This document shows positions 32,188-40,696 of a stretch of 64,000 nucleotides of DNA, in pieces. How positions within the stretch are numbered: the stretch's first letter is position 1; each line of letters begins with the position of its first letter. A program made the position numbers and the translations under genes. The notes beneath the pieces were generated by a model. It was not told where the DNA came from and did not search any database. It saw only the letters and a list, made by a program, of their open reading frames with translations. This DNA comes from a virus, in IMG/VR virus record IMGVR_UViG_3300032897_000002, positions 17,533-81,532 of that record; one strand, given 5' to 3'.

Positions 32188-32544
32188 ATGAGAGACACAG
32201 ACAGAGCCGCAAAGGACGCGGCTAAACTTGAATCGCGCAGCTATCAGGAAATCGCCCACTTTGCGAACGAGTTAAGCCACTACATCACCGACCTGGAATT
32301 TGCCGCCGAATATGAAGCCCGCGCCCAGGTGGCAACAGACGGCAATGTGAGCGGACTTGAGGCAATCGTCCACTGCCTCATGAACCGCCTTGAATACGCC
32401 GGGTTGGTTCCACATTCCGCCACGCCCGAACTCCTGGCAGCGTGCAAAGAGGCACACAAGTATTTTGTGAACATGCCTGGCAACCTCGAAAACGGATTGA
32501 GAGAAATGCTTGGCTCCGCCATTGCCAAGGCCGAAGCCCGCTAG
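32188..32544 (+). CDS. Hypothetical early-type protein
   Basis: 118 residues; helical, acidic (YQEIAHFANELSHYITDLEFAAEYEAR). ATG 32188 follows GGAGGGATGAGTCA. Not recognised. Confidence 0.65.
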   Translation: MRDTDRAAKDAAKLESRSYQEIAHFANELSHYITDLEFAAEYEARAQVATDGNVSGLEAIVHCLMNRLEYAGLVPHSATPELLAACKEAHKYFVNMPGNLENGLREMLGSAIAKAEAR

Positions 32545-32623
32545 TCCGCCGGTCACGGGTCGGCGGTCCGACTCGTGAGCGATGGGCTAGAAAAGAGCCG
32601 CAAGGCGGCAGGAGGAACCCAAA

Positions 32624-32854
32624 ATGACGGTCATTGTCCACGCTGAAAATACGACGCTGGCAGGTCAACGGTGCTGGAAAGACATCGAAGACCTTACGCT
32701 GCTTGATGACGTAGCCATTTACGAGGGAACGCCCGAAGAACTGCGTCAGGTTGCCAACCACTTGCGCAAAACTGATGGAGCACTAGGACGGGCCAATGCG
32801 TACCGCGACCGCGTTGCTGCCACCATCGAAAGCGCGTTGTCTTACGAAAGCTAA
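32624..32854 (+). CDS. Hypothetical early-type protein
   Basis: 76 residues; starts with a strand (TVIVHAENTTLAG) then helices (YEGTPEELRQVANHLR). AGGAGGAACCCAAA precedes the ATG. Not recognised. Confidence 0.65.
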   Translation: MTVIVHAENTTLAGQRCWKDIEDLTLLDDVAIYEGTPEELRQVANHLRKTDGALGRANAYRDRVAATIESALSYES

Positions 32855-32892
32855 TCCCAAGGGGTGGGCAACCCCGCAGAGAGGAACGAACC

Positions 32893-33075
32893 ATGACCAC
32901 CCTACAGCAATTAGAAGCGCTCGAAGCAGCGGCCAACATCATACTGGATTGCCGTATCAAGTGCGCCTCCTCCGCTGGACCGCTGGCTTTTCTGCGCGAT
33001 GCTTCAAAGTATCTCGAAGCCGAGTCACGCCGGCTCTTCGCCACCCTTGACCCGGAGGCGCCCGCCAATGCCTGA
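32893..33075 (+). CDS. Helical protein (60 aa)
   Basis: TTLQQLEALEAAANIILDCR opens a helical hairpin-like protein; overlaps the next start by 8 bp. Not recognised. Confidence 0.6.
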   Translation: MTTLQQLEALEAAANIILDCRIKCASSAGPLAFLRDASKYLEAESRRLFATLDPEAPANA

Positions 33076-33211
33076 CGACTACACCATAACGCTCTCGCTC
33101 TGGGAGGATTTGAGAACGGGAGACTTCGGCTTCTCGGTCTGGGATGAGCGCCAGCCGCAGGAGTGCGAGGCGTACCAAACGGGTACTAAATCTGTGAAGA
33201 TGGAGGACTGA
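33068..33211 (+). CDS. Short acidic protein (47 aa)
   Basis: ATG 33068 overlaps the previous gene's 3' end. Trp- and Glu-rich strands (YTITLSLWEDLRTGDFGFSV). Not recognised. Confidence 0.6.
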   Translation: MPDDYTITLSLWEDLRTGDFGFSVWDERQPQECEAYQTGTKSVKMED

Positions 33212-33214
33212 GAA

Positions 33215-33412
33215 ATGTTTGACCCAAATCCAGAGACACGCAACCCCTTGAAGTTCTCAGATGTTGCCTTCGCGTGCTCGCTTCACTGGTGCATAACCGA
33301 AAAAGCCGCACTGGCGTACTTACAGCGCAACTTTGCGACACCGCGAGAAGCGTTGCACCACCTCAAGGATAATCTCAGTTCCGCACCCAACGCTTTTTGG
33401 GAACAACTGTAG
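33215..33412 (+). CDS. Hypothetical protein (65 aa)
   Basis: Helical, with FSDVAFACSLHWCITEKAAL. Not recognised. The 78 bp after it hold a GC-rich inverted repeat (GGGAGCC...GGCTCCC) that may terminate or pause transcription. Confidence 0.6.
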   Translation: MFDPNPETRNPLKFSDVAFACSLHWCITEKAALAYLQRNFATPREALHHLKDNLSSAPNAFWEQL

Positions 33413-33490
33413 CCCTTTCCGACCTCGGCGGGAGCCGTGCGGGGGCTCCCAGCGAGGCCAGAATAGAACGGCTTCTAAAGGGATGAGAAA

Positions 33491-34432
33491 ATGAGATTCA
33501 AGCCAACGAGATGGGTACCGAAAGACTCCGAGACCTTCAACCACCCGGACGGCTTAGGGGTTTGCTACCTCTACCCGCTGCGCGATGGGGCGGGGTTGGT
33601 CGGCTACGGTGGCAAGCGCAATAACCATGACTTTCACTTCTCGTACAAGAGCCGCGAGAAGGCCTTGGAGAAGATCAAGGAATACTTCGACAGCCTGTCC
33701 GCCTCCGCGAAGTACAAGGCCGACCGCCGCGAGGAGCTACGCAACCGGCAGCCCGACCCGAGCAACCCCAGCCTAGCCGAGACGGCACAACTGGTTCGTG
33801 AGTGCCTCGCGCAAGCCTTCCCGCGTACTAAGTTTTCGGTGCGGTCCGAGTCCTATTCAATGGGGTGCAGCATTGATGTCTGCTGGACGGACGGCCCGAC
33901 CGCCAGCCAGGTTAACCCGATCTTGAACGCCTTCGAGCGTTGCGGCTTCGATGGAATGCAGGACCTCAAAACGTACAACGGCCCGTCCATCTACAAGGGC
34001 CGGGTGATGCACTTCGGGGCCGACTACGTACAAGGACAGCGAACCGAGTCCGCCGAACTGCTGCGCGAGGCCGCCTTGACGGTGGCTTTCGAGTGCGACC
34101 TGCCCTTGCTGGTCCTTGGCCCTAACGGTTGCTTCGAGGACGGACAGCACCGCGTTGACTGGGTGACGTACAAGAAAGATGACGGCTCGGTCGGCTTGTC
34201 GCATTGCAGCTGGCGCGGGGAGAACTACGCGCAGTTGATCTACCAAGTGGCGCGGGGCACCTCGAAGGAAGAAACACAGCCCGGCGTTGAACTGCCGCAC
34301 CTTCAGGCGAAGGAAGAGAAACCGGCCAGCGATAACGCACGGCTGGCGGGCGCAATCTGGGGCGAGGACTCCAAGCAGGCGCGGGAGTTTGAAGCCATCG
34401 CCTCGCAGGAGCCCAGCCGCATGGTGAATTGA
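33491..34432 (+). CDS. LPD29-domain protein
   Basis: 313 residues, the largest of the rightward run. Residues 95-170 have the LPD29 pattern (LVRECLAQAFPRTKFSVRSE, YSMGCSIDVCWTDGP, CGFDGMQDL), a domain of large polyvalent phage and plasmid proteins associated with counter-defence or genome protection. Here it is stand-alone. Ribosome site AAAGGGATGAGAAA. Precise activity unknown. Confidence 0.75.
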   Translation: MRFKPTRWVPKDSETFNHPDGLGVCYLYPLRDGAGLVGYGGKRNNHDFHFSYKSREKALEKIKEYFDSLSASAKYKADRREELRNRQPDPSNPSLAETAQLVRECLAQAFPRTKFSVRSESYSMGCSIDVCWTDGPTASQVNPILNAFERCGFDGMQDLKTYNGPSIYKGRVMHFGADYVQGQRTESAELLREAALTVAFECDLPLLVLGPNGCFEDGQHRVDWVTYKKDDGSVGLSHCSWRGENYAQLIYQVARGTSKEETQPGVELPHLQAKEEKPASDNARLAGAIWGEDSKQAREFEAIASQEPSRMVN

Positions 34433-34534
34433 GGGTTTGCCGACCCCGTGACTCATCCCGCGAGGTTGGCCGGTGGGGGCATCGGGGACCAAGGCTCGAT
34501 GTTCCCCCGAGCAACTTTGAGGGAGGCGAATAAC

Positions 34535-34969
34535 ATGAACACACCAGGACAGGAAGGAATCGAGGCAGCTAAGGCAGACGACGCGGTGCGCAAGATGCGA
34601 GACGCCTGCTTCCACGACATGCTTGAATTGGTCAAGCGGTGCGCCAATGACGACGCAGCCAAGATCAACGGGAGAACCGCGCTTCTCGTTCTGCGCGATT
34701 GCATTCTGGAATCCGGCCCGCAGGGGTTTGGCTTGAACCTAGACGCCGAGCCAGACCCTCGCGAAGCGCTGATTAAGGAACTCACCGACGCACTTAAAGG
34801 GATTGCAAGCCTTTGGCCCGAACAGACCGCTGCGCCCATCAACCCGGAATGGGTTGGACCCAATGACGGCAAAATGCGGGCGATTCTGCTTGAGGCGGCG
34901 ATTATAAGCGCCCGCGCTGCTCTCACCAAGGCCGCCGAATTCAAAGAGAAAGCGGGGACCGGAAAATGA
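34535..34969 (+). CDS. Hypothetical helical protein
   Basis: 144 residues from ATG 34535 (GAGGGAGGCGAATAAC). Helical with two Cys; contains LIKELTDALKGIASLWPEQ and ends in a Lys-rich helix. Overlaps the next gene by ATGA. Not recognised. Confidence 0.65.
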   Translation: MNTPGQEGIEAAKADDAVRKMRDACFHDMLELVKRCANDDAAKINGRTALLVLRDCILESGPQGFGLNLDAEPDPREALIKELTDALKGIASLWPEQTAAPINPEWVGPNDGKMRAILLEAAIISARAALTKAAEFKEKAGTGK

Positions 34970-35130
34970 GCACCTACTACCTAACCGAAGAAGGCGAGAT
35001 TAACCTGGCCATCATCAACCGCGAGCAACGGCGCATCGAAACCCAGCGGGCTTGGTTGCGCGGCTACGGCTGGGGATTCGCGGCTGGCATCGCGTTGACG
35101 TGCCTGCTGTTCTTTTTGTGGTTGAACTAA
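34966..35130 (+). CDS. Small tail-anchored membrane protein (54 aa)
   Basis: ATG overlaps the upstream TGA. Charged N-terminus (EINLAIINREQRRIETQ) and a C-terminal hydrophobic helix (GWGFAAGIALTCLLFFLWL). Confidence 0.65.
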   Translation: MSTYYLTEEGEINLAIINREQRRIETQRAWLRGYGWGFAAGIALTCLLFFLWLN

Positions 35131-35139
35131 GGAGCCGCC

Positions 35140-35361
35140 ATGCCTGAAAAAGTTCAGCGCATCATCGACGCCTTCCGAGCTACGCATCCCACCGCGACCG
35201 ACATTCGTGTATCATGCGTGACGAGGAAGGCGGTCTTTCTAAAGTTTCACACCCCAGTCTTAGGACCCGCTGGGGTGTATGTTGGAAGGTTCGAGAAGAA
35301 GCAAAAAGGAGGTGAGGCTATCATGGCGCACCCCGACGAAAGCCGGGCAGCTAGGCGCTAG
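35140..35361 (+). CDS. Hypothetical basic protein (73 aa)
   Basis: ATG 35140 behind AAGGAGCCGCC. Two-strand N-terminal domain (TDIRVSCVTRKAVFLKF) and a charged C-terminal tail. Not recognised. Confidence 0.6.
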   Translation: MPEKVQRIIDAFRATHPTATDIRVSCVTRKAVFLKFHTPVLGPAGVYVGRFEKKQKGGEAIMAHPDESRAARR

Positions 35362-35419
35362 TCCCGCGCCCAGGCTCCCACAAAGGGACCGGGGGTCTGG
35401 GCGAGTGATTGGAGGACGT

Positions 35420-35602
35420 ATGAAATCAAACAGGCCCGTTAAGCTGCGAGACAAGGACACCATCAAGCACCGCGATGGGGAACGGATAAGCGTCTGGGTA
35501 AAAGAGTGGCCTTGCGGCTGCGTCTATTCCTGTTCGAGCCAGGACTTCCTTGCTTTGTGCGAGCAGCACGAAGCCGTTTTGAAATCAGGGAGGCAGCCGT
35601 GA
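35420..35602 (+). CDS. Hypothetical protein (60 aa)
   Basis: ATG 35420 follows GGAGGACGT. Beta-strand-rich with a CGCVYSC cluster. Overlaps the next gene by GTGA. Not recognised. Confidence 0.65.
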   Translation: MKSNRPVKLRDKDTIKHRDGERISVWVKEWPCGCVYSCSSQDFLALCEQHEAVLKSGRQP

Positions 35603-36393
35603 AACGGATCAAGGCGAGCTACCATGTCGAAGAATCCAACGAATACTTTTGCAAGAAATGCGCCAAGCGCTACAAGGCTACGGAAATCCAGATCGACGTT
35701 GACAAAGGGCGCATGTTGGCGTGGTGGTGCCCGAAAAATCACCCGGTAAAACTCATCGGCAAAACAGCCTTGCCCTGTCCGATGTGCGGAGCGACATACA
35801 AAAACTATGCGGGCGAAGCAAAGCCGTTTCGTGAGGAAGGAAGACCCTGCGACTCTTGTATGTCGGAATATGAACGCATGAAAAAAGCCGTCGCGGCACT
35901 GGAGAAGGAAACGGCTGGCATGGAAATACGTGCAGTTCCAGCCTGGGTATCAATGCCGACGCCTGCGTTTTCTGAAATTGAATTGGGGCACCTCTTCCTT
36001 AAACTTGTCCTACTTGTTGGAGTGCCCTCTGCGTCCTCGAAAGAATATAACACGCCAAAGATTCCCACTCCTTATCACGCCGATGGCGCTGGGCCAGTCT
36101 ACGAGGTAAGAAAATATAGCCCTGAGCAAATCGACGCCATTCAAAAACTGTATGACGGGATTGTAGAGGTCATCCGGCTCACAAAAGAGGAAGGGCGTAG
36201 CGAAGGAGAGCAATTTATTACCCGTCTGGCCGCCGGGGAAATCAGCGTGGAATCTATGAACAAACACGCACTCAATAACTACCACGCCGATAAGGTGCAA
36301 GAGGTATTTGAACTGGCAACTTCAGGAAGGCAGCTAAAAAAGGATGAAGAGTGGAAGCTGAAACGAGAAATTAGTTCAGCGCTTCAGCGCTAG
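35599..36393 (+). CDS. Zinc-binding hypothetical protein
   Basis: 264 residues from GTG 35599 (GTGA overlap). N-terminal third has two likely zinc sites: YFCKKCAKRYK with WWCPKNH, then CPMCGAT with CDSC. The rest is helical with no familiar domain. Probably binds nucleic acid or another zinc-dependent partner. Confidence 0.65.
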   Translation: MKRIKASYHVEESNEYFCKKCAKRYKATEIQIDVDKGRMLAWWCPKNHPVKLIGKTALPCPMCGATYKNYAGEAKPFREEGRPCDSCMSEYERMKKAVAALEKETAGMEIRAVPAWVSMPTPAFSEIELGHLFLKLVLLVGVPSASSKEYNTPKIPTPYHADGAGPVYEVRKYSPEQIDAIQKLYDGIVEVIRLTKEEGRSEGEQFITRLAAGEISVESMNKHALNNYHADKVQEVFELATSGRQLKKDEEWKLKREISSALQR

Positions 36394-36403
36394 GGAGGCA
36401 ACC

Positions 36404-36616
36404 ATGCTCTATGATTCCTTGGACGACTACGAGGCCGAGAACCCCACCCCCGCCGAGTTTCACCGCATGGAGGAACTCAGCATCAACGATTATTTGGAGA
36501 TTTTCGCCATCATCCACGATTCACGCGACAACATGGGACTGGCGGGCTTCCGGCCGATCACGTTGCAGCCTTCCGCGACTGACCAACGGAGGAAATCATG
36601 CGACCCGCAATCTTAA
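36404..36616 (+). CDS. Acidic protein (70 aa)
   Basis: Strongly acidic N-terminus (YDSLDDYEAENPTPAEFHR), helical middle. Such small acidic phage proteins can be DNA mimics or inhibitors, but nothing specific is seen. AGGGAGGCAACC precedes ATG. Confidence 0.6.
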   Translation: MLYDSLDDYEAENPTPAEFHRMEELSINDYLEIFAIIHDSRDNMGLAGFRPITLQPSATDQRRKSCDPQS

Positions 36617-37020
36617 TCCTTTTGCTGTCCTGTGCGCTGCACGGCCAAGTCCGGCCCGCCGCGTTCAGCACGACCCCGCCCGCGCATGTCACCACTGACA
36701 AAGCCTTCTGGCGCCTTGTGGCGGCCGATATTGCGCTGAATAGTGTGGACGTGGCGACGAGCCTGTACGACTTCCACGCAATCCACGCCGGAGAATCTAA
36801 CCCGCTATTCGGGCATCACCCCTCGACGGCGCGGTTCTCAGTGCAGTACGCCGCGATGTCGGTTGGCTATATCTGGCTTGCGCACCGGCTCGACAAGCGG
36901 CGCCCGCGAGCGGCCCGCATGATGCTGCTTATTGATATCGGCATTGAAGTTGACTGTGTCCAGAACAACATCCGCCTGATGCAATACGTTCCCACCCCCC
37001 CGCGTTTACCTCGCGGGTAA
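36598..37020 (+). CDS. Membrane protein with signal-like N-terminus
   Basis: 140 residues; signal-like RPAILILLLSCALHGQVRP, then two further hydrophobic helices (VAADIALNSVDVATSLY and VQYAAMSVGYIWLA). Last gene of the rightward run. Not recognised. Confidence 0.6.
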   Translation: MRPAILILLLSCALHGQVRPAAFSTTPPAHVTTDKAFWRLVAADIALNSVDVATSLYDFHAIHAGESNPLFGHHPSTARFSVQYAAMSVGYIWLAHRLDKRRPRAARMMLLIDIGIEVDCVQNNIRLMQYVPTPPRLPRG

Positions 37021-37032
37021 GCCCACCAACAC

Positions 37033-37061
37033 AAAAGGGGCAGGTTTTCCCCGCCTGCCCC
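37033..37061 (-). terminator. Terminator between converging units
   Basis: GGGGCAGG/CCTGCCCC stem (8 bp) with TTTT on the minus-strand side, ending leftward transcription of the helicase region. Confidence 0.75.
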
Positions 37062-37072
37062 TCCCACCTTGG

Positions 37073-37264
37073 CTATTGAGTTTCGATTGGAGTTTCCTCG
37101 ACCTCGCGGTAGACCAGCCGGCCGCTGGGAAGTTCGTCAATCAACTGGAACATGAACACGGCGCCCTCGGGGGTATCGAGCCGATAGGCGTCTCCAACCG
37201 GCTTACCCCGTTCCATCGGAGCGACTAAAACGGCCCCGTTTTGAAATCTCAGCAGCGCGTCCAT
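37073..37264 (-). CDS. Hypothetical protein (63 aa)
   Basis: From ATG 37264. Beta-rich small protein (NGAVLVAPMERGKPVGDAYR; RLVYREVEETP). Not recognised. A weak promoter candidate (TTGACA at 37315-37310, CACATT) precedes it. Confidence 0.6.
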   Translation of the reverse strand: MDALLRFQNGAVLVAPMERGKPVGDAYRLDTPEGAVFMFQLIDELPSGRLVYREVEETPIETQ

Positions 37265-37311
37265 GATCGTCAACTTCCACGGGTTAAATGTGCATGATTA
37301 GAAATGGGTTG

Positions 37312-38619
37312 TCAAGGGATTTGTGTTGTCTCAATGGCCGCAAAACGCATGGTCGAGATGTTGAATAGGCAATCAATGTGCCCGATGCTGCCGTTACGAT
37401 TTTTTAGGATGTATATCTTGGCCTGGGTCTGGTCCCCTTCGAGATCACGCACAAATGGACGGTCGATGAAAAGAATCGTGCTGGCATCATTGGCCTTTGC
37501 ACTGCCACCGAACAGCCGGTGACGACTTGGCTTGTCGGCCCGTTCGCCTTGTTGCAACTTGCGGACCTGAGAGAGTAGAAATACCGGGATGTGGTTGCCC
37601 ATCGCGACTGACTTACACGCCCTCGCGACGGTGTTCTGTTTCTCAAATTCCGTCTTTCCGGGTGCGTCCACCAATTCGTCATAATCGACCATCATAAATC
37701 CTAGGTTCTTCCGGCGACGGATTTCCATAGCGGCTGACGTTACCCTGGACACGCTCAGGTTGCCAGACAGCACCGAGCACTTATCGCATTCTCCCGCAGC
37801 GAAATCCAGCACCAGATTGAAGTCTGTCTTTTCCATTTCCCACGGGTTTCTGAATTTTCGTAGCGGAATCCCGGTTCGACTCGCGGCTTCGCGTGCCGAT
37901 AGCTGCTCTCCGTCCATCTCTCCCGAGCAATATAGGCCGTGGATACCGCGCTTACACGCGGCCCGCCGAATCTGCCTGGCAAATACGGTTTTCCCTACGC
38001 CCGTTTCGGCTCCGATGATGACAAGTTCTCCCGACCTGAATCCTCCCAACTCCGCATCCAGCTTTTCGATTCCGGTCACCACCACGGCGCGGCTCTGGGA
38101 CTCCAAGGATGCCGCCATTTCGATGGCGTTATCCCGCTCCGCAGCCGTCGAATGGTCCGATAGAAGATCGCTTTCCAACTCGCGCAGAAATTTTATCGTT
38201 CCCTCTGCGATGTCAGCCGGGTCATCGGTGGCAAGTGAAGCTCTGGCGATTATCGCCATTCCCGCCTTTATCATGCCCCTCAGCATCGCATAGCGCTTCA
38301 GGATGCAGCAGTCTCCGTGGTAGTCGGCCGAACAGTTCCCAAAATCCGTGAGGCTTTCCATAAAGACCGGACCGCCGCACTTTTCCATGAGTCCGCTTGC
38401 CGTGATCCTCTCGCAGAGCTTCGGCATGTCGATAACGGTTCCCTCTTCGACCATGCTTCGAATTGCCTCAAAAATCAACTTGTGCTTGTCGGAGTAAAAA
38501 TGCTCGGGCTTTACCAGCGAGCAAATTTCCTGCACCGCTTCCTGGTTCGTTCCGACCGCGCACAGAGAGAGAATGGCTAATTCAATTTCTTTCGACCACG
38601 GCATGTTCTGGGGAATCAC
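37312..38619 (-). CDS. dnaB: Replicative DnaB-family helicase
   Basis: 435 residues from GTG 38619 (AGGAGAGTAATC). N-terminal DnaB-like helical domain (EIELAILSLCAVGTNQEAVQ) and RecA-type ATPase: Walker A GAETGVGKT (203-211), MMVDYDELVD for Walker B, FLLSQVRKL, and RLFGGSAKANDAS/LKNRNG motif region. It unwinds DNA at the replication fork. Lies directly downstream of the initiator-like gene. Confidence 0.93.
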   Translation of the reverse strand: MIPQNMPWSKEIELAILSLCAVGTNQEAVQEICSLVKPEHFYSDKHKLIFEAIRSMVEEGTVIDMPKLCERITASGLMEKCGGPVFMESLTDFGNCSADYHGDCCILKRYAMLRGMIKAGMAIIARASLATDDPADIAEGTIKFLRELESDLLSDHSTAAERDNAIEMAASLESQSRAVVVTGIEKLDAELGGFRSGELVIIGAETGVGKTVFARQIRRAACKRGIHGLYCSGEMDGEQLSAREAASRTGIPLRKFRNPWEMEKTDFNLVLDFAAGECDKCSVLSGNLSVSRVTSAAMEIRRRKNLGFMMVDYDELVDAPGKTEFEKQNTVARACKSVAMGNHIPVFLLSQVRKLQQGERADKPSRHRLFGGSAKANDASTILFIDRPFVRDLEGDQTQAKIYILKNRNGSIGHIDCLFNISTMRFAAIETTQIP

Positions 38620-38629
38620 GATTACTCTC

Positions 38630-39178
38630 CTAGCTAATTTTACGGAATATCCCAGTTGCTTTAGAGGAATTCAAATCCGATTTACGATCCCCTCCCGAGC
38701 CTAAGCCTAAGCCTAAGCCTAAGCCTAAGCCTAGGCAACCATTGGTTTCCTTTTGGTTAGCCAATGGGTAGCCGTTAGAGATGTGGTGGCTGTCCATAAA
38801 TTTCCTTAACTCATCGACTGGTGGGGCAGGCCCAAGTTTTTCATGCCTTTCTTTGTCGCTAATCCTGCTTGCTGGCGGAAGCCTGCCTGGTTTGTTGATA
38901 TTCGTCCAAAATCCATAATGATGCTCATCCACTGTGTACCGAAACAGAAGACCAGAAGATTCGAAACAATTAAGCATTTCAACAATAAATTCAACCGTTA
39001 CTTCCGGCAAAAGTAGGCTGTACCTTGTGGACCAGATGATCTCGGGATCACACTCGAAGACCCCGTTAGCCAAGGCAAGCGTCAGTAGGTAGGGGTAATG
39101 AAGTCTGTATATTGGGGGGACTTTGCGGAGGGTTTTACTTGTGGCAATTGCCTCGCCATCAACGATTCTTTTGGGCAT
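38630..39178 (-). CDS. Replication initiator/helicase-loader-like protein with (LG)n tract
   Basis: 182 residues. Residues 15-105 form a winged-helix-like region found in phage replication proteins (YLLTLALANGVFECDPEIIW, FIVEMLNCFESSGLLFRY). Residues about 148-160 are a Leu-Gly repeat encoded by hexamer repeats (38701-38736), then a short Ser/Lys tail. Position upstream of dnaB with its own promoter supports a replisome organiser. The repeat could be a flexible linker or a site for slippage. Confidence 0.72.
   Translation of the reverse strand: MPKRIVDGEAIATSKTLRKVPPIYRLHYPYLLTLALANGVFECDPEIIWSTRYSLLLPEVTVEFIVEMLNCFESSGLLFRYTVDEHHYGFWTNINKPGRLPPASRISDKERHEKLGPAPPVDELRKFMDSHHISNGYPLANQKETNGCLGLGLGLGLGLGSGGDRKSDLNSSKATGIFRKIS
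38701..38736 (-). repeat. Hexamer tandem repeat inside the replication gene
   Basis: Five copies of TTAGGC plus one CTAGGC (minus strand), in frame, coding Leu-Gly. Since the unit is 6 bp, copy changes keep frame. Confidence 0.95.
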
Positions 39179-39282
39179 CCGCTCCTCCTACAGAGCGTGG
39201 GGCGGGGTAGGAGGCCCGCCCCGTGATCTCTCAGTACGGGAAGCTAACCCGAACCGGCCAACGGTGGACGCAGGCACGACCA

Positions 39283-39311
39283 TTTTAGGAAGCCGAAGTT
39301 GGAATTGTCAA
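39283..39311 (-). promoter_or_regulatory. Promoter of the replication module
   Basis: TTGACA (39311-39306), 17-nt spacer, CTAAAA (39288-39283). Precedes the initiator-like gene. Confidence 0.7.
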
Positions 39312-39319
39312 CCGGATTT

Positions 39320-39523
39320 TCAAACCTCCCCCTGCACGCACGAGCACAATACCGGGCCTCCTTCCGCGTCCCATCCGATGACTGCGAGGCAGCCAAGCCC
39401 GACCATGTGGTAGGCCAGAAACTCATGGGGGCAGTAGGGGCAATCTCGGGGAAGAACAGCAGCCGGCGGGGTTGGCGGAGCCTGGGGCACGGGTCGGCGG
39501 AAATCGAGGGGTAGTTGGCGCAT
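39320..39523 (-). CDS. Small Cys-containing protein
   Basis: 67 residues from ATG 39523, overlapping the upstream stop (TGATG). RRPVPQAPPTPPAA linker, then CPYCPHEFLAYHM and CSC, likely a zinc site. Not recognised. Confidence 0.65.
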   Translation of the reverse strand: MRQLPLDFRRPVPQAPPTPPAAVLPRDCPYCPHEFLAYHMVGLGCLAVIGWDAEGGPVLCSCVQGEV

Positions 39524-39651
39524 CAGAGCCAGGATACCAGCCGCACTACCGCCATAGCGATTTTGTAGATGCCGTACCACAGCAGCACACAGAGAGTGAT
39601 GGCGACCACGAAAACGATCACGCAGGATAGGTCCTCAGTGCGGGGTTTCAT
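39523..39651 (-). CDS. Small membrane protein (42 aa)
   Basis: ATG 39651. Hydrophobic helix (CVIVFVVAITLCVLLWYGIY). Coupled to both neighbours. Confidence 0.6.
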   Translation of the reverse strand: MKPRTEDLSCVIVFVVAITLCVLLWYGIYKIAMAVVRLVSWL

Positions 39652-39901
39652 GGGGCTCCTTCAGCGCGGCAATGTGATCTCGCATTGCAGTAGAGTTCCA
39701 CGGGTTCATACCCGATTCTTCCGCCTCTTTCATAAACCACTCCGCTTCCTTCAGCCGTATCTCACGATCATGGTCCTCCAAGCCAGCTATGGCGACTTCA
39801 TAACCTACCCTGAAACTCTTGGTCTCGACCGCCAATGGACCATGGATTCGTTGAATAATTGAGAGTGCCATTTCTTGTGCCAATTCCTGATCCTTCGTCA
39901 T
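39635..39901 (-). CDS. Helical hypothetical protein
   Basis: 88 residues from ATG 39901 (ATGA overlap). Helical, with EIRLKEAEWFMKEAEESG. Not recognised. Confidence 0.65.
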   Translation of the reverse strand: MTKDQELAQEMALSIIQRIHGPLAVETKSFRVGYEVAIAGLEDHDREIRLKEAEWFMKEAEESGMNPWNSTAMRDHIAALKEPHETPH

Positions 39902-40290
39902 TTTCCCCTCTTCAACTCGGCAAGCGTTTTCTCCAGACATCGCGGGTCCGACGAGAGCATGATGCGCTCCAGTAGGGCGATCTGCAAGGCGCGATCATGC
40001 TCCTCCAGGGCGTCGGTGGGCGGGAGGGATCGGATAGCCTGAATTGCATCCCCGAACGTGACGTAGCAATCATCAACCGGAAGTCCTTCGCTACCCCTTT
40101 CAAGTTCCTTTATCGCTCCGCAGCATCTCTCCCTCTCCGTTGCGAGCATGGCGGGGAGGTCCGATAGGGCGGCTTCAACCGCTTTCCGCGCATAGTCTCG
40201 TGCTACATGGCCGACTGTAAACTGCGCGTTATCGGCGGCGCAATTCTCAGCGTCCCACTTATCAAACCACTGCGTTTGCTCGGGTGTCAT
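39898..40290 (-). CDS. Hypothetical helical protein
   Basis: 130 residues; begins TPEQTQWFDKWDAENCA and contains repeated helix blocks with ERERCCGAIKELE. Not recognised. Starts with ATG overlapping the upstream tiny gene's stop. Confidence 0.65.
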   Translation of the reverse strand: MTPEQTQWFDKWDAENCAADNAQFTVGHVARDYARKAVEAALSDLPAMLATERERCCGAIKELERGSEGLPVDDCYVTFGDAIQAIRSLPPTDALEEHDRALQIALLERIMLSSDPRCLEKTLAELKRGK

Positions 40291-40376
40291 TTAATCCTCC
40301 GAATTCTTATAATCATCCACGCGGCCCATACCCAGCACGCCAGCATGGCCACGGAAGCTAGGATTATAGGGGTCAT
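40287..40376 (-). CDS. Tiny membrane protein (29 aa)
   Basis: GAGGAGGAAGCC ribosome site before ATG 40376; a single hydrophobic helix (IILASVAMLACWVWAAWMII) followed by basic residues. Stop overlaps the next start (ATGA). Confidence 0.5.
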   Translation of the reverse strand: MTPIILASVAMLACWVWAAWMIIRIRRIK

Positions 40377-40534
40377 GGCTTCCTCCTCTCGCACTCTGGT
40401 CAAATCAACTTAGCTGCGCTGGCCGGACTCCGCGTGGCATTTGCCGCGCCTTAGAATCCGCTCGTTGGAAGGCGGCTCATAGAGCCGTTCCGTGAAGCGT
40501 TCACGCCGCAGCGCAGCTAGCTTGACTTGCCCTC

Positions 40535-40696
40535 CTAATCCGGCCACTCAATTCTCCAGGTCTTGCCGCACACTTTGCATCTGTAATCATCGCAGCATCC
40601 ATCGCGACACCCACCGATACATTCCACGGTATCTGGATAGGAAACAACTCCCTGCTGGCTGATTGTCACCTTACCGCATTCATGTTCGTCGCTCAC
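40535..40696 (-). CDS. Cys-rich zinc-ribbon-like protein (53 aa)
   Basis: GTG 40696 (GTGA overlap). Contains CIGGCRDGCC and CKVCGKTWR, a likely zinc ribbon. Confidence 0.65.
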   Translation of the reverse strand: MSDEHECGKVTISQQGVVSYPDTVECIGGCRDGCCDDYRCKVCGKTWRIEWPD

